In this document: positions 40,825 through 52,430 of the stretch, one piece after another | Numbering within the stretch: position 1 is the first letter of the stretch | Layout of the letters: each line of letters starts with the position of its first letter | Origin: Phytopythium helicoides | Lineage: Eukaryota; Oomycota; Peronosporomycetes; Pythiales; Pythiaceae | Length of the DNA stretch: 64,000 nucleotides | Assembly: GCA_024867545.1 (NCBI GenBank) | Contig: JANFNE010000029.1 | Span: 62,001 to 126,000, forward strand | Direction of reading: 5' to 3' | Notes under the pieces: model-generated | The model's database searches: none | What the model was told of the DNA's origin: nothing | The model's input: the letters and a program-made list of their open reading frames with translations, nothing else | Made by a program: the position numbers and the translations under genes

Positions 40825-43560
40825 TCAATTGAACGAGTGGCGCGAAGCTGTTGACGGACACCCCTGCCTGCGCGTTACTTTGTCAGCCAGCAGGTTCTCA
40901 ACGCGCTCGATAGCTGTGGATATCCGCTGGAGCTGAGCTCCGTGGAGGTCAATAACCCCAGCCATCTCGCTTTGCTGCGCTGCCAGGATCTCTTGTGTGC
41001 TGATGGTCTTGTCGAGAAGGTCAAGCATCATGCGCTCGTTTTCATTTAGACGTGCGATTTGCCCAGTTTGTTGGAGCGTCACAATTTCTGCGCAGTTGCT
41101 CACAGGGAACGACGTGCTCTCGTCCGAGAAGCTTGCCGTGGAGGACCTTCTGTTGATTCCCATCATGACTGTGCTGCGACTTTCTTCGTGTGTATTCTGA
41201 TTGTCGTTGCTCTTTCGTGCAGAGCTGATTGTGGCAGGAGAAACGGCTGCACTTGGCGAAAGTTTGAACGATGCGGGAGCCGAAAAGTTGACTTGAAGTG
41301 CGAGGTCAAGGCTCAGGTTCTGGTCAGCGCACTGGTTGGTGTACGGCTGCGCAACCATGCACGACACATTTACGAACTGAGACCCGTTGTCAAGCACACA
41401 TGGTGCCACAAACCAGCTAAAGAGCAAATCGGTCTCGTCTGCGTGGTTCAGATTATCCCCGTTGACCCCCACGATGACGTTGCTTCCGTCCGGATACTGT
41501 CGCCAATGGCTCAAAACGCACACTTGCTCTCCATCTTGAGCGAGAACACCTGGGCGGAACATCATTTGGTCCATCCAAGTCATCTCACTCAGCTTGTATC
41601 GCCTCGTGACTTGCGAGAAAAGTTGCTGGTAAATGCGGGCATCCTCGTAGTTGAGAAGCTGCGCCAGGACGTCCGTGCAGTCCCCCGCCAGTCTGATGTT
41701 GGTGCGCGTGAATAGTTGTCCACCTTGAACCACCTCGAACGTCTTAACCGCGACAGATCCATCCGAGTACGTCGAGCCACTGGAACTGCTGATGCCACTT
41801 CGACCACTACCTCTGTTGTTGTCGCTGATGTCGCAACGAAACTTGCCAAGGAATCGGCGCGCTTGGATATCAGCAGGTCTTTCTGACCAGGAGCTGCTCT
41901 GGAGCTGGTGGAACGTGTCGATGGCAAGAGAAATCTTTTCACTGTATTCGTTGGGGATCTGTGGCAGTGTGACGTAGTACGACCTCCGACTATCTTGCGT
42001 CGAATCCCACTGAGATTCCGAGTCGCGGTTGGCGAACGAAGCAAGCGAAGGTGACGTACCAAGACGCTGCTGCTGTGTTTTCGCCGAGTTCCTGTCTCTG
42101 ACATTCCCGCTAGCATTTTCCTTTTGTTCCACAAGTTGGTTGCAACCACCAGAGCAAACCCCTTCTTCTTCCATTGCAGCCAGCAAGCTGGCAGAAAAGA
42201 ATCCCGTCATGGGTACAAGAGTGTCACGAACAGTGTTTTCTGCTCCTTCTTCGCGTGCTCCAAACGAGCCGATGCGCTCCTCGAGCACCTCGGACACGAT
42301 CTTTGCCACCGATTCGAGTGTCGACATCTTTGCCGTACTTGTTGACTCATGAGGAACAATATCAATAGCACAAACCGCGCCAATGCATTGACTGCTCACC
42401 CATATCGGCGCTCCGGCGTAGAACCGCATGGGATGTCCGTCAATTCGCAAATCGCTCGCGTGGAAATGCTTGTCGTGCAGGGTGTCATTCACGATAAGGG
42501 TCTTCGCCTGGGCAAGTGTGTGTGCTGCAACGCAGTCATTTCGTGGGAGGCAAGGTCGAGTCCAGCCGACGCTCGCCTTGAACCACAATCTTGTCTCGTC
42601 AAGAATCCCAATGAACGCCACCGGACACTCAAGCGTGCGTGAAATAATGCTGACCAGCAAGTTCATGGTTGGATCGTTCTCGCGCGAGCAAATGTTTGAG
42701 TGGCGTGCGATCTTGAGTCGCGCAGACTCGCCATCGGGCTCGGGCTGAGGCCAAAGTTGAACGACGCTGCCGTCTGTGAGCGCTGAATCCATGCTGAAAA
42801 CCGAGAGGTGGTTCCCTGAGTGAGGAGGGGTCATCGGTTCATATTTCTGCTGGTTCTGATGCAGCTGAGTGCTCTGGCTAGTCAAGTACGACTTTCCGGA
42901 TGACAACGATGGATTCCTCAGCACTGGGTGAACAAACGACTCGGCAGTCGATGTGGCTGCCTTCCGTGCTGCAGCTGCAGTCTCTCGTAGTGCAGTCTCA
43001 TTTACTCGAATGGAGGCGTCAGTCGCATGGATGATGCAGTAGGTGCAAATCCGGGTCGCGCATTCGACGTTGACGTCTGTAAGTCGAATGGTGCGCTGAC
43101 TGGAGCAGCCGCCACAAACAACCTGAAGCCATAGTCGCGAATATCAGCCTTGGGTAATGAAAGCTAACATCATGCTTTCATTGGCACCTTACTTCTCCGC
43201 ACTAGAGGGCAAAGCACATTTTGGTTTGTATCATTTAGCCGAACACGAGCGTCACGAGATCAGTTCCTGCTTGACAGATTGTTTCCATCGGAAAAAAGAG
43301 TAAGCCCTTACCGTTCGGCAGTGATGGCGGCGGCGAAATGGGAGGAACTGCTGCACGCACACGTTGCAGTGTGTGCGCTCCTCGTCATTCACCCAGGCAT
43401 CCGTCTTGAGAAGGTTGTTGGCTACGAGCAGCCCGCCCTCGAGGAAGTACATGTGCTGCAGCGAGGGCTGCGACCGCGGCGTCGATGGAGGGTGAAGCCC
43501 CGACGAGGTCGCAGCCGAGCTCCCGCTGCCACTTGTCACTCGCTTTCCTAGTCCACCCAT
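40825..43560 (-). CDS. FYVE zinc finger plus GAF domain protein
   Basis: Model complement(join(40825..43122,43193..43201,43312..43560)), 851 residues. The FYVE finger is split over three exons: RTHCNVCVQQFLPFRRRHHC ends exon 1, the 9-nt exon TGCGGAGAA supplies Cys-Gly-Glu, and VVCGGCSSQRTIRLTDVNV follows. The RRRHHCR patch and Cys pairs are complete, so PI3P binding on endosomes is expected. A GAF domain spans about 230-360 (CPVAFIGILDETRLWFKASV, FYAGAPIWVSSQCIGAVCAI), a small-molecule sensor fold. The rest is Ser-rich with a short helical C-terminus (QQSEMAGVIDLHGAQLQRI). The start is uncertain: ATG at 43560 is used, but the frame is open to about 43664, and an upstream exon from an ATG at 43854 joined by an intron ending at 43657 would also keep phase. 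Confidence 0.82.
43193..43201 (-). other. 9-nt microexon of the GAF-FYVE gene
   Basis: On the minus strand the bases read CCCTCTAG, then TGCGGAGAA, then GTAAGG: an acceptor, nine coding bases and a donor. Without it the finger would read HHCRT-VVCGGC and lack the fourth Cys-Gly of the FYVE consensus. Confidence 0.8.
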
Positions 43561-44964
43561 ATCGATCGAGAGCGCTCCGCTCGGCTTCGAGGTGGGTGTT
43601 TGGTGTCCCTGCCCTTTGTGCAAGTGAGCGAAACTTCGTCGCAGGGATTCCGATGGCTGCCGAGCTTAGGAACTGAAGTGCAGAACCTCTCTGCAGTAGA
43701 TGCGCAAGCGGAGTTTGTGGACTGTCGCGAGCTTCGATCGATGAGCTCGAAATGTTGTTGTCCTGCCTGCTTCTGGACTGACCGGCTCAGCAAGTCTCGT
43801 GATGGCCGTCCGTCGCCTTCCACAGGAATCATGCGCGAACGCAGCGTTTTCCATAATCGCCGGATCCTGTAGCTTCTTCCACGGTTTTCTTGTCGTGCCG
43901 CCTCGTGTTAGAGCAGACAGGTCTCTGTGCTGAAAAATCGACGGCTGACAGTCACGAGTCCCCGTTGCAAAGCTTTCTAGCTTTTCTACAGTATCCACTT
44001 GAGCTCAAGAGGCTATCACCTTGGTCTGAACATCTCGATCAGGATGTGGAGGAGCCACCACAATGAACAGCCGCCATCGCCTTCACGAGCCACGCCTAAG
44101 CGTTTCCATTGCATCTGCATCACTGGCGTGGCTCGCCTTTGCGTGACGTTCGACGGCCTGTCGGCGATTGCTCACTTGTGCCACTTGTAATACAAGTTGT
44201 GATGCGAGGGGAGTCCTGATTCGGGATCGAATCGAGACGACCGGTCGATCCTTCGCTCAGCACTTAGCGCCGTACACCACCCGTGCGTCCGCTTGGAGAC
44301 GGAGCCCTCGGATATCGATCAGTCCGGTGAGGGCGAGCAATTTCGAGTCCGATCTGAGTTTTTCGTTCAAGAAAGCGTCGTCACGGATGAGCTTCTTGCT
44401 CTCAAAGGATCCCGACGCCTCGGAGGTTGAGTACAGTACTCAGTGGGGCTCGTGTCTGCATGAAGCTGAACTGCGGTGGCGCATGGCGGTGGAGCTGAGC
44501 CCTATGCGCGAGCAGTGGGAGGTCGATCGATGGATTCTGAGGTGCTGGACGTGGGTACAGCTTCAACTTCAAGGTCCTAGCATTTCCCGCTACCATGTGG
44601 CGGCCTCCTATTCACGTGATCCTTGCTCGTGGCGGTTCGAGCTTTTACACTCTCAAGTCCATCCCAACTCAAATCCCAACTCACATGTCAATCAAAAAGA
44701 TCGCTCGCTCAATTCACAAAAACACAAGTCGATACATTTCATTTCGCTTTTTCTGATGCTTTCTCACCCCGCGTGACCGTCGCCATCCGCTCTACCTGCG
44801 AACTCGAGCTCTTCCTGCCACTGCTGCCGCGCCACTGATTCTTTCCAGCGGCGGCGTATTAGCGTGGAGGCATCGCCGCGCGAGTCTCAGGTTGTTCACT
44901 ATCATCTTGTCGCTTGGCCGGTCTGATACATGGACCGGCCGCTCTTCCAGGTGCAAAAAATGGC
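43561..44964. other. Upstream region of the FYVE gene; no complete gene resolved
   Basis: Parts of 43660-43860 (-) look weakly coding and may be 5' exons of the GAF-FYVE gene. The rest (44000-44960) has open frames on both strands (up to 202 codons on +) without domains or splice chains. The 3' flank of the kinase gene ends here. Confidence 0.45.
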
Positions 44965-46029
44965 TTACGCCTGCAGCTGTGCCCGCGCGTCCGTCAGCAT
45001 CTTGACGACGGCATCGCTGCTCGGGCGCAGCGCAGGGTCGAACTGCAAGCACGCGCGAGCGATCTTGAGGATGACCTCGGGGCAGTCGGGCGCGAAGCTC
45101 GGCCGCAGCTCGCCCTTGGCAACCTTGATGACGATGGCCATGTCCGGAGCGCCACCGCCGGTCTTGCTGCTCTTCTCCTCGAAGGGGATCTCGCGCGTGT
45201 CGAGCTCCGAGAGCACGACGCCGAACGAGTAGACGTCAGCCTGCTCGCTGTAGTTGTCGCCGAGCATGACCTCGGGGGCGGTCCAGCGCACCGTGCCGAC
45301 ACCCGCCGTGAGCGTCTCCTCGTAGGTGCGGTTGCGGCTGAGACCAAAGTCGCTGAGCTTGGCGACCATGCTCGAGTTGAGCAGCACGTTGCGCGACTTG
45401 AGGTCGCGGTGGATGATCTTGGGGTTGAGCGAGTGCATGAAGGCAAGCGCCTCAGCGATGTCGATGGCGATGGAGATCTTCTCCTTGGGCCAGCTGAGCT
45501 CGATCTTGCGGGACTCGAGCAGCGTGCGCACGTCTCCGCCGTCCATGTACTCGGAGACGCCGCCGAGGTCCTTCTTGTTGGTCCACGTGCATCCGATGAA
45601 GCGCACAATCTTGGGGTGGTGCAGGCGGGACATGACGCCGATCTCCTTGGAGAAGCTGACGGCCTCGTCCTCTCCGTCGATCATGCGCTTGACGGCGACG
45701 GGCTGGCCGTGGTAGTGTCCGAGCCATACGACGCCAAAGGCGCCGCTGGAGATCTTGCGCGTGAGCAGCACCTCGCTCTCGTCGAGGCGGAAGGGCACGA
45801 GCTCCGGGAAGAAGTGGTTGGTGTCCTTGTGGCTGGCGGCGCCGCCGGCCCCTGCGCCTCCGCGCGGGCCCACGGGCGGCGGGCGCACCACTGGGAACTT
45901 GTTGCCGTTGTGCACGGGCTGCGGCTGCTGCTGCTGCTGCATGTACGGCGGCGGCTGGGGCACGTGCGGCGTGCCGCTGGGCTGGTACCGGCCCTGGTCT
46001 GGCTTGGAGTCGCTCATGCAGTTGCCCAT
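44965..46029 (-). CDS. TKL-type protein kinase, predicted N-myristoylated
   Basis: Intronless, 354 residues. MGNCMSDS is a strong N-myristoylation signal with an adjacent Cys for palmitoylation, predicting plasma-membrane attachment. A Pro/Gln-rich linker with a poly-Gln run (about 30-40) and a Gly/Ala stretch lead to the kinase domain (about 85-350). It has the Gly loop ISSGAFGVVWLG, VAVKRM with the ATP Lys, IIHRDLKSRNVLL with the catalytic Asp, LSDFGLSR, and GTVRWTAPEVML with the APE motif. The layout fits active Ser/Thr kinases of the tyrosine-kinase-like group, a large group in oomycetes. All catalytic residues are present. The substrate is unknown. Confidence 0.9.
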   Translation of the reverse strand: MGNCMSDSKPDQGRYQPSGTPHVPQPPPYMQQQQQPQPVHNGNKFPVVRPPPVGPRGGAGAGGAASHKDTNHFFPELVPFRLDESEVLLTRKISSGAFGVVWLGHYHGQPVAVKRMIDGEDEAVSFSKEIGVMSRLHHPKIVRFIGCTWTNKKDLGGVSEYMDGGDVRTLLESRKIELSWPKEKISIAIDIAEALAFMHSLNPKIIHRDLKSRNVLLNSSMVAKLSDFGLSRNRTYEETLTAGVGTVRWTAPEVMLGDNYSEQADVYSFGVVLSELDTREIPFEEKSSKTGGGAPDMAIVIKVAKGELRPSFAPDCPEVILKIARACLQFDPALRPSSDAVVKMLTDARAQLQA

Positions 46030-47758
46030 GGCGCTTGCGGTCGGCTGGGGGCGCGGGGGAGCTGCGCACGCAGAGGCGGAGCAGGCACAGGCGTCAGCGA
46101 CTCACAGGCATAAGGCAGCGCGAGGAGGTGGCGGGGCGAGGGAGCACGTACCGAGGAGATGGCGGAGTGGTGCCTGCTCGTGGCGAGTTGGTTTCTCGTG
46201 TGGCCCGCTGGGTGCGCCGCCGGCTTCTATGGCGCTGGTCGGACGAGTCACATATGATATGTAACATTTGGTGGAAGGTATGTGATTCAGCAGGTTGTTT
46301 TGTATAGTTGCAATCAAGTACAATTTATTAGATGAGGAGGGGGATATGGTATTGTGGTGCAACGTCGGTCGCGGCAAAATCGACGGCGTATACTTGGCGG
46401 TAGTGAGGAGGAGGGGACGGGCGCTACTCACGCACCCCAAAATGTAGGATTTGTATGCAAGCGCCAGTTCAAAATTTGGTTGCTGGCAGGACGACAGGGG
46501 TAGGGAGCCGGATAACAGGACGCTTACTATGTATAGCGGTGGGCAACCGATGGATTCTTGCTACGGCAAATCAGTGCCGCTTGCCTGCGCCGGATACCGG
46601 GACCACGGTCTCGTCTCGAGGACGCTGATATCCTACAAAACGCACATTTGCTCACCAGTTGGTTTGCGCGCGCATGGCTTCAGCAATTCTGTGCTCCATG
46701 CAAACACGCTCCAAACGCTCTGGCCGTCGGCCTTTGGCGTAATGCAGTGCTACTCGCGCGGACATCTGGCAGTGTGACAGCGATTCCGATGCCCAAGTGG
46801 GTTCGCTTCGCGGCGTTATTGACGCTCGACTGAGCACAATGGAAAGGGGGAGGCTGGCGCGCTCGTGGCCGCTCAAACGGCTCGCTCCAGTCCGGAGCGT
46901 GGGAAGAAAAATCAAGGCAAAAAGTCCTGATGGGGAAGAGATGGCCACTTTGCCTGACATATCAACATGTCAGTGTATACACTTTGCTACATATTGGAAA
47001 ACGTATAGCAAGGACACGACCAAGGAGTTTGTACTGATCTTGTCGAAAGTGATCTGCACGACCGCCAATGGGTTCAAAAATCCGAGTCGAACGGATACTC
47101 TCCCGCTTGACTCCACGAGACCGACCACCAAGCGTGATGGCTGCAGTTTGACATGTCAAGCGAGAAAAGCGCAGAGGAGAGAACGAAAATCGAGGCGGGG
47201 GAGCGCTGAGTGTCGGTCTCTACCGTTGGAGGTTTCTCATGAACAGCGTGCGTGTGTAATAACTCGAGCATGGCGTGTGTACACACCGCATCGGCCTTGC
47301 GTGTCGATGCTCGCACGTGATGTGTGTTGCCACATCTGCAGGGCCTGTCTTACGAATAACCGCGTCACTTCAACAGGTGCACGCGAACGAGTACTGTGTG
47401 CAAAAGGTTCTGCGAGCTTTTTACAGCCTTCGCTCGCTCTGGCACCGACAACTACGCTGCTCGCTAATATCGCGATGCAAACGCAGTATCAAGAGCTCCT
47501 TCTGTTGCATGCACTCTGCTAGCTCACCGCTATTCATCCATTCGTCGCGTCGCCATCCACCGCAGCGGATCCGACCCGCCGCACCTGTCAACACCAAACA
47601 AATCGTACCTAGCCGGGAGTAGAGCCGTGCGGATAGTAATTTATAACCAGCGCTCCCTCGTAGTGGCCGCTATCAGTGTGGTGCCTGCGTTTATTGAGTG
47701 GCTCCCAAGTCGTTGACGTTCGAGAAGCTCGCGTGGCCACCTCTTGCCGCTCGCCGCC
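46030..47758. other. Intergenic region (1.7 kb), no gene supported
   Basis: Contains an AT-rich patch near 46250-46420 and open frames such as 46797-47522 (+) whose translation is Cys/Arg/Ser-biased with no domain. It probably holds promoters for the kinase (-) and the CCCH protein (+). Confidence 0.45.
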
Positions 47759-49099
47759 ATGCCGCCCAAGAAGGCCGCGAACGGCCCGTCCAAGAAGGCG
47801 GTGGAGAAGAAGAAGGAGAAGCTGGTGGAGGACAAGACCTTCGGGCTCAAGAACAAAAACAAGAGCAAGAACGTGCAGAAGTACATCCAGGAGGTCACCA
47901 AGCAGGTCAAGGGCGGCAACACGCGCGCCGACCGGCTCAAGGACGAGGAGAAGCGCAAGAAGAAGGATGCCAAGGCGCAGGAGGACTCGCTCAAGAGTCT
48001 CTTCGCGGCCGCCATCACGCAGCCCAAGGTCAGCGGCGGCGATTGCGATGGTGGTGCGTTCCAGAGGCTGACGATCGTTGCGCCAGGTCCCGCCGGGCGT
48101 CGACCCCAAGTCGATGCTGTGCGCGTTCTTCAAGGCAGGCGTCTGCACAAAGGTATTGCTGCTGGCTCGAGACGTGCGAGTGGAGCAGGAATGGGATGGC
48201 TGACGGCTGCGTGCGACGCCAGGGCAACCGATGCAAGTTCTCGCACGACCTGAACGTGGTCAAGAAGGCCGCCAAGATCGACCTGTACACGGACAACCGC
48301 GATAATGAGAAGGAACAGGACAAGATGGACACGTGGGACCAGTCCAAGCTCGAGGAGGTCGTCAGGGAGAAGCACGGAGAGAAGACGGCCAAGCAGACCG
48401 ACATTGTCTGCAAGCACTTCCTCGACGCCATCGAGCGCTCGCTCTACGGCTGGTTCTGGGTCTGTCCGAACGGCGGCAAGGCTTGCAAGTACGTGCTGCT
48501 GCTGCTGCTGCTGGGTTTGGCACGGCGATGGTTAGTGCACACGTTAACAGGCTTCAATCGTGACCGCTTGTGACAGGTACCGTCATGCGCTGCCGCCTGG
48601 ATACGTCTTCAAGACCAAGGCCGAACGCGATGCTGAGAAGAACAAAAAGGTCGAGGAGATTTCGATCGAGGAGATCATTGAGCAGCAGCGCGCCAAGCTC
48701 GGCCCCAGTGGCGGCACTCCCGTCACGGCGGAGACGCTGGCCAAGTGGAAGGCCGACAAGGCGGCGCGCAAGCAAGCCGCCGAGGAGAAGCGTATGAAGG
48801 AGGAGGCCAAGAAGAGTGGCGGTCGCGGCATCAGTACGTCGTGGCTTCAAGTCGAGGAGGGTTTTCAATTGCTAACGATGGCTGCTGTGTGGCTTGCAGT
48901 GAGTGGTCGTGCGCTGTTCACTTTCGACCCGACGCTCTTCCGGGATGACGCGGACGCCGACGAGGAAAAATACTCTGTGCATAGTGAGAGCGACGATGAG
49001 GACGAGGACAAGCCCTCAGCAGTGGACGCCGCCGCTGCCGTCATGGACAAGAGTCTGTACCTGCAGGACGCGGATGACCTGGATTCGCTGAAAGAGTAG
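47759..49099 (+). CDS. CCCH zinc-finger protein, ZC3H15/DFRP1 (Tma46) family
   Basis: Five exons, join(47759..48028,48087..48152,48223..48488,48577..48833,48900..49099), 352 residues; introns 58-88 nt with GTCAGC, GTATTG, GTACGT and GTACGT donors. Lys-rich start ([40 protein letters not shown]) typical of DFRP1. A first CCCH finger is split by an intron ([11 protein letters not shown] / GNRCKFSH) and a second ([13 protein letters not shown]) is also split. A DRG-binding helical region ([19 protein letters not shown]) and a conserved [15 protein letters not shown] end follow. The family stabilises DRG-type GTPases and associates with translating ribosomes. The third intron opens with a (CTG)n run. 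The last junction gives Ile-Met-Ser and its exact boundary is the least certain. Confidence 0.88.
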
Positions 49100-49229
49100 A
49101 CTCCGAATCCCAGCGTCATCTGAGATCCAATGTAGGGGGCTGTAGGCCAACCAAATCTAGGGGATGTCGTTCAGTATTGCTTCGGGGTGGCGAAAAAATC
49201 GTCTACGATCCCACACAAACGCTGTACGT

Positions 49230-49749
49230 TCATTGCTGGGCATAGACCGCGTCGTCGTCATCAATTGCTTCAACCTGGTCCGCCGCGTTAGGGTCTCCGA
49301 ACGCGAGAATCGACGCCCCAGCGCTCTGCAGCCGCCCCGCAATCTGGCGCGCTCGCTGGAAACCATTTCAGATAACTTCGAAAGTAGATACCTGAGTATT
49401 ACTGGCAGTTCCGAGACACGCACCGCGTCTTGCGCGTTGTGAATGGTATCCATTTCAGCCTGGATCGCCACTGCTTCTTCTTCCAGCTCGCTATTGTCAG
49501 AACCACATCCACATCCGATCAACAACATAGCCCGTTGAGCCAGTGTAAATGCCGCCAACCCACCGATGTCCTTGAACTAGACGCGTCGCCACCGCCGTCA
49601 ACTGAAATCGAAGCATTGTCAGCGCTGCGGCCCAAGCCATCGGACTTCAGCCCAGCGCGCACCTGCGCCAGCGCGTCCTCCAGCGACGCGATCTCCACCT
49701 GCGCGTCGCCCTGGTGCGCATCGCTCACTCGCCTCGGCTCCGTCTCCAT
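49230..49749 (-). CDS. Small coiled-coil protein, 94 residues, unknown function
   Basis: Tentative four-exon model complement(join(49230..49343,49424..49490,49560..49576,49663..49749)), including a 17-nt second exon. Phases agree and each intron has GT/AG ends (GTGCGC, GTTGGC and GTGCGT donors; CTGAC branch before the AATAG acceptor). The product is one amphipathic helix run (EIASLEDALAQ / FKDIGGELEEEAVAIQAEM / IAGRLQSAGASIL) with a short acidic tail ending AIDDDDAVYAQQ. Its size and pattern suit a subunit of a small helical complex (BLOC, prefoldin or kinetochore type), but I recognise no family. It is divergent from STT3 with 194 nt between starts. Confidence 0.55.
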
Positions 49750-49943
49750 GCCACTCGCCGCCACGTGCGCTCGAGCCCGCAAATCCGCAAGTGGAAGGTA
49801 ACCAAAGGGAAACGTCAAACTTCAACCAAATCGGTCGCACGAAGGTCGCTCGAATCGCCTATGAGCGTTTGTATCGAGACAAGACGAGGGGGAAACCCCA
49901 TGGACCTCGTCACTATCGCCCTGCGCCTCGACCTGCTGCCGCC
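49750..49943. promoter_or_regulatory. Putative bidirectional promoter (small coiled-coil gene / STT3)
   Basis: A 194-nt spacer between divergent start codons; both promoters must lie in it or overlap first exons. No defined element is visible. Confidence 0.3.
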
Positions 49944-52430
49944 ATGTCGAGCGCGGAGCTGCCGCCCGTGGCGACGGCCGCCGTGCTGCTGGCGTCGTGC
50001 GCACTCGCGTTCGCCATTCGGCTCTTCCCCGTCGTCAACTGGGGCAGCGTGCGTCTCCCCCGGCCCTGCGGCCGCGCTTTCCCTCGCCGCCGCCTGTCTC
50101 CTCGTTGACACGCTGTGCCTTTCTCCTCCTCAGGTGATCCACGAGTTTGACCCGCAGTTCAACTACCGCGTGACCAAGTTCCTGGCGCAGGATGGCATCT
50201 ACGAGCTGCTCAACTGGTTCGACGACCGCTCGTGGTACCCGCTGGGCCGCGTGGTGGGCACCACGCTCTACCCGGGGCTCATGCTTGCAGCCGCGGGCAT
50301 CCACTGGGGCGTCAGCTTCTTCACGCGCATTGACCTCAACGTGCGCCACGCGTGTGTGCTCGTGACGCCCGTGTTCGCCGCCTTCTCCTGCGTCGCCATC
50401 TTCTTGCTGACCCGCGACGTGACCCGCAACTCGCTTACGGCGCTGCTGGCGGCTGCGCTCATTGCCATCTCTCCCGCCTACATCTCGCGCTCCACGGCGG
50501 GCTCGTTCGACAATGAAGGTGTCGCGATTTTCTTGCTGATCTTCACATTTTACCTATGGGTCAAAGCGGTGCGCACGGGTTCGATGCTCTTCTCGGCGTT
50601 TGCGGCGCTCTCGTACTTTGCCATGGCCTTCTCCTGGGGCGGATACGTGTTCATCATCAACGTCATCCCCATCCACGTTGTGGCGCTGCTCTTCTCGCGC
50701 AACTACTCCACGCGCGTTTACGTGGCGTACTCGACGTTCTACCCGATCGCGATGCTGCTGTCAATGCAAGTCCCCTTCATCGGCTTCAACGCCGTGCTCA
50801 AGGCTGAGGCGGCGGCGTCGCACGGCGTGTTCCTTCTGCTTCAAGGTGCCTTATGTCTTATCGCCCTATAGGTTTGGCTCTGTGGAATCTCACCCAACAT
50901 CTTTATTTTGTGCTCTGACGCAGGATTCGCGCTTCTGCATTGGATCTCGGGAGAAATCTCTCAGAGCGACTTCACCAAGCTCGTGCGCCTGATTGCCATT
51001 GTCGGTGTGGCAGTTGTCGCCACGGGTTTGGTTGCGGCTATGGCGCTTGGAAAGCTTCAGTGGAGTGGTCGGAGTCTGACTCTTCTCGACCCAACATACG
51101 CCTCCAAGTACATCCCGATCATTGCATCTGTCGGTGAACATCAGCCGACCACTTGGGCTGCGTTCTACTTCTCCCTCGGCCCTTCCATGCTTTTCGTGCC
51201 GTTGGGCATCTATTACTCGTTCCAGACGCCGAATTCAGGCTTCATCTTTATGATCGTGTACAGCGTGTTCGCGTTCTACTTTGCCGGTGTGATGGTGCGC
51301 CTGCTTCTCACATTAGCACCCGCAGCATGCTTCCTGTCTGCGGTTGGCATTTCGAATTTTCTGGACAAGATCTCGGTCCTGCTTCGCTCCGGTGAAGCAT
51401 CGAAGCCAGCTGAACCGACTGCTCCTACCGAATCCAACAGCTCGCTCAAGCGGCGAAAGTTTGCCAAGGTTCCTGCTGCCACCAAAAAGTCGGCCCCAGC
51501 TGAAAAAACACCATCAGCCAAGAAGGAAGACGATTCAACTTCACTCTTTACTGCGGCTCTACGCTTTGAGAACTTGCCTTCTGTTGAGGCAAAAGGCCCG
51601 AACAAAGTGTCTCGCACGATCGGTCTACTCCTTATCGCGTGCTGTGTAAGTAGTGCTGGAGGTGTATCATGAAAGGTACCGGTGGCGATGGCTCATCTGT
51701 GTGGTGCTGTTTGTGACTTTAGTTCCTTCTCGTTGTCCAAGTCCGGCACTCTGCCACTGCGTCCAACAAGGCATTCTCGTCGACGCAGCTGGTGTATGTC
51801 AAGCGCAATATGACTGACGGCACGAAAGCTGTGCACGATGACTACCGCGAGGCGTACGCGTGGCTGCGAGCAAACACTCCGGACGACGCCACCATCTTGA
51901 GCTGGTGGGACTACGGGTACCAGATCTCTACTTTTGCGAATCGTACCGTGCTTGTGGACAACAACACGTGGAACAACACGCACATTGCAACAGTCGGCCG
52001 CGTGCTAGCTTCTAGCGAAGAGGATGCGCTACCGATTCTTCGCAGCCTTGGCGTCGACTATGTTCTAGTCTTGTTTGGCGGGAAAATCGGTATGGGTGGA
52101 GATGATTTGGACAAGCTTCCGTGGATCATTCGAATTACCGAGGGCGTGTTTCCCGATGCAGTGCTAGAGTCCGAGTTTCAAATCAATGGCCGATACACTC
52201 ATCACGCGAACGCTACGCTCGCGATGACGGAGAGTTTGGCGTACAAGCTCAGCTACTACGAATTTAACAAGGTATTGGACAAGAGTTCAACCGGCAACTC
52301 GACTCTTGGCGGCATGGATGTGAGTCGCAAGATCCGTATTAGCCAGCAGGATATCGAGCTGCGCCACCTCGAGCACGCGTTCACAACTGAGTCGTGGATC
52401 ATGCGCATCTTTCGAGTCAAGAAGGATTGA
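49944..52430 (+). CDS. STT3: Oligosaccharyltransferase catalytic subunit STT3
   Basis: Four exons, join(49944..50048,50134..50845,50924..51645,51723..52430), 748 residues; introns 77-85 nt, all in phase. The protein transfers the dolichol-linked glycan to Asn-x-Ser/Thr of nascent chains in the ER lumen. Visible marks: HEFDPQFNYRVTKF with the catalytic-loop Asp right after TM1, WYPLGRVVGTTLYPGLM, about 11-13 hydrophobic helices, SRSTAGSFDNEGVAIF, and in the C-terminal lumenal domain the signature WWDYGYQI plus the conserved glycosylation site region NNTWNNTHIATVGR. A Lys/Ser-rich cytosolic loop (about residues 425-470) separates two membrane blocks. Length matches STT3 (700-830). The intron after residue 35 splits the first loop. 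Confidence 0.95.

Noticed and set aside
44168..44776. 202-codon plus-strand open frame
   Set aside because: No domain, unusual composition, and it lies where upstream exons of the minus-strand FYVE gene could fall.
46797..47522. 241-codon plus-strand open frame between the kinase and CCCH genes
   Set aside because: Translation is a patchwork of Cys/Arg/Ser without fold or conserved pattern; probably chance in a non-coding spacer.
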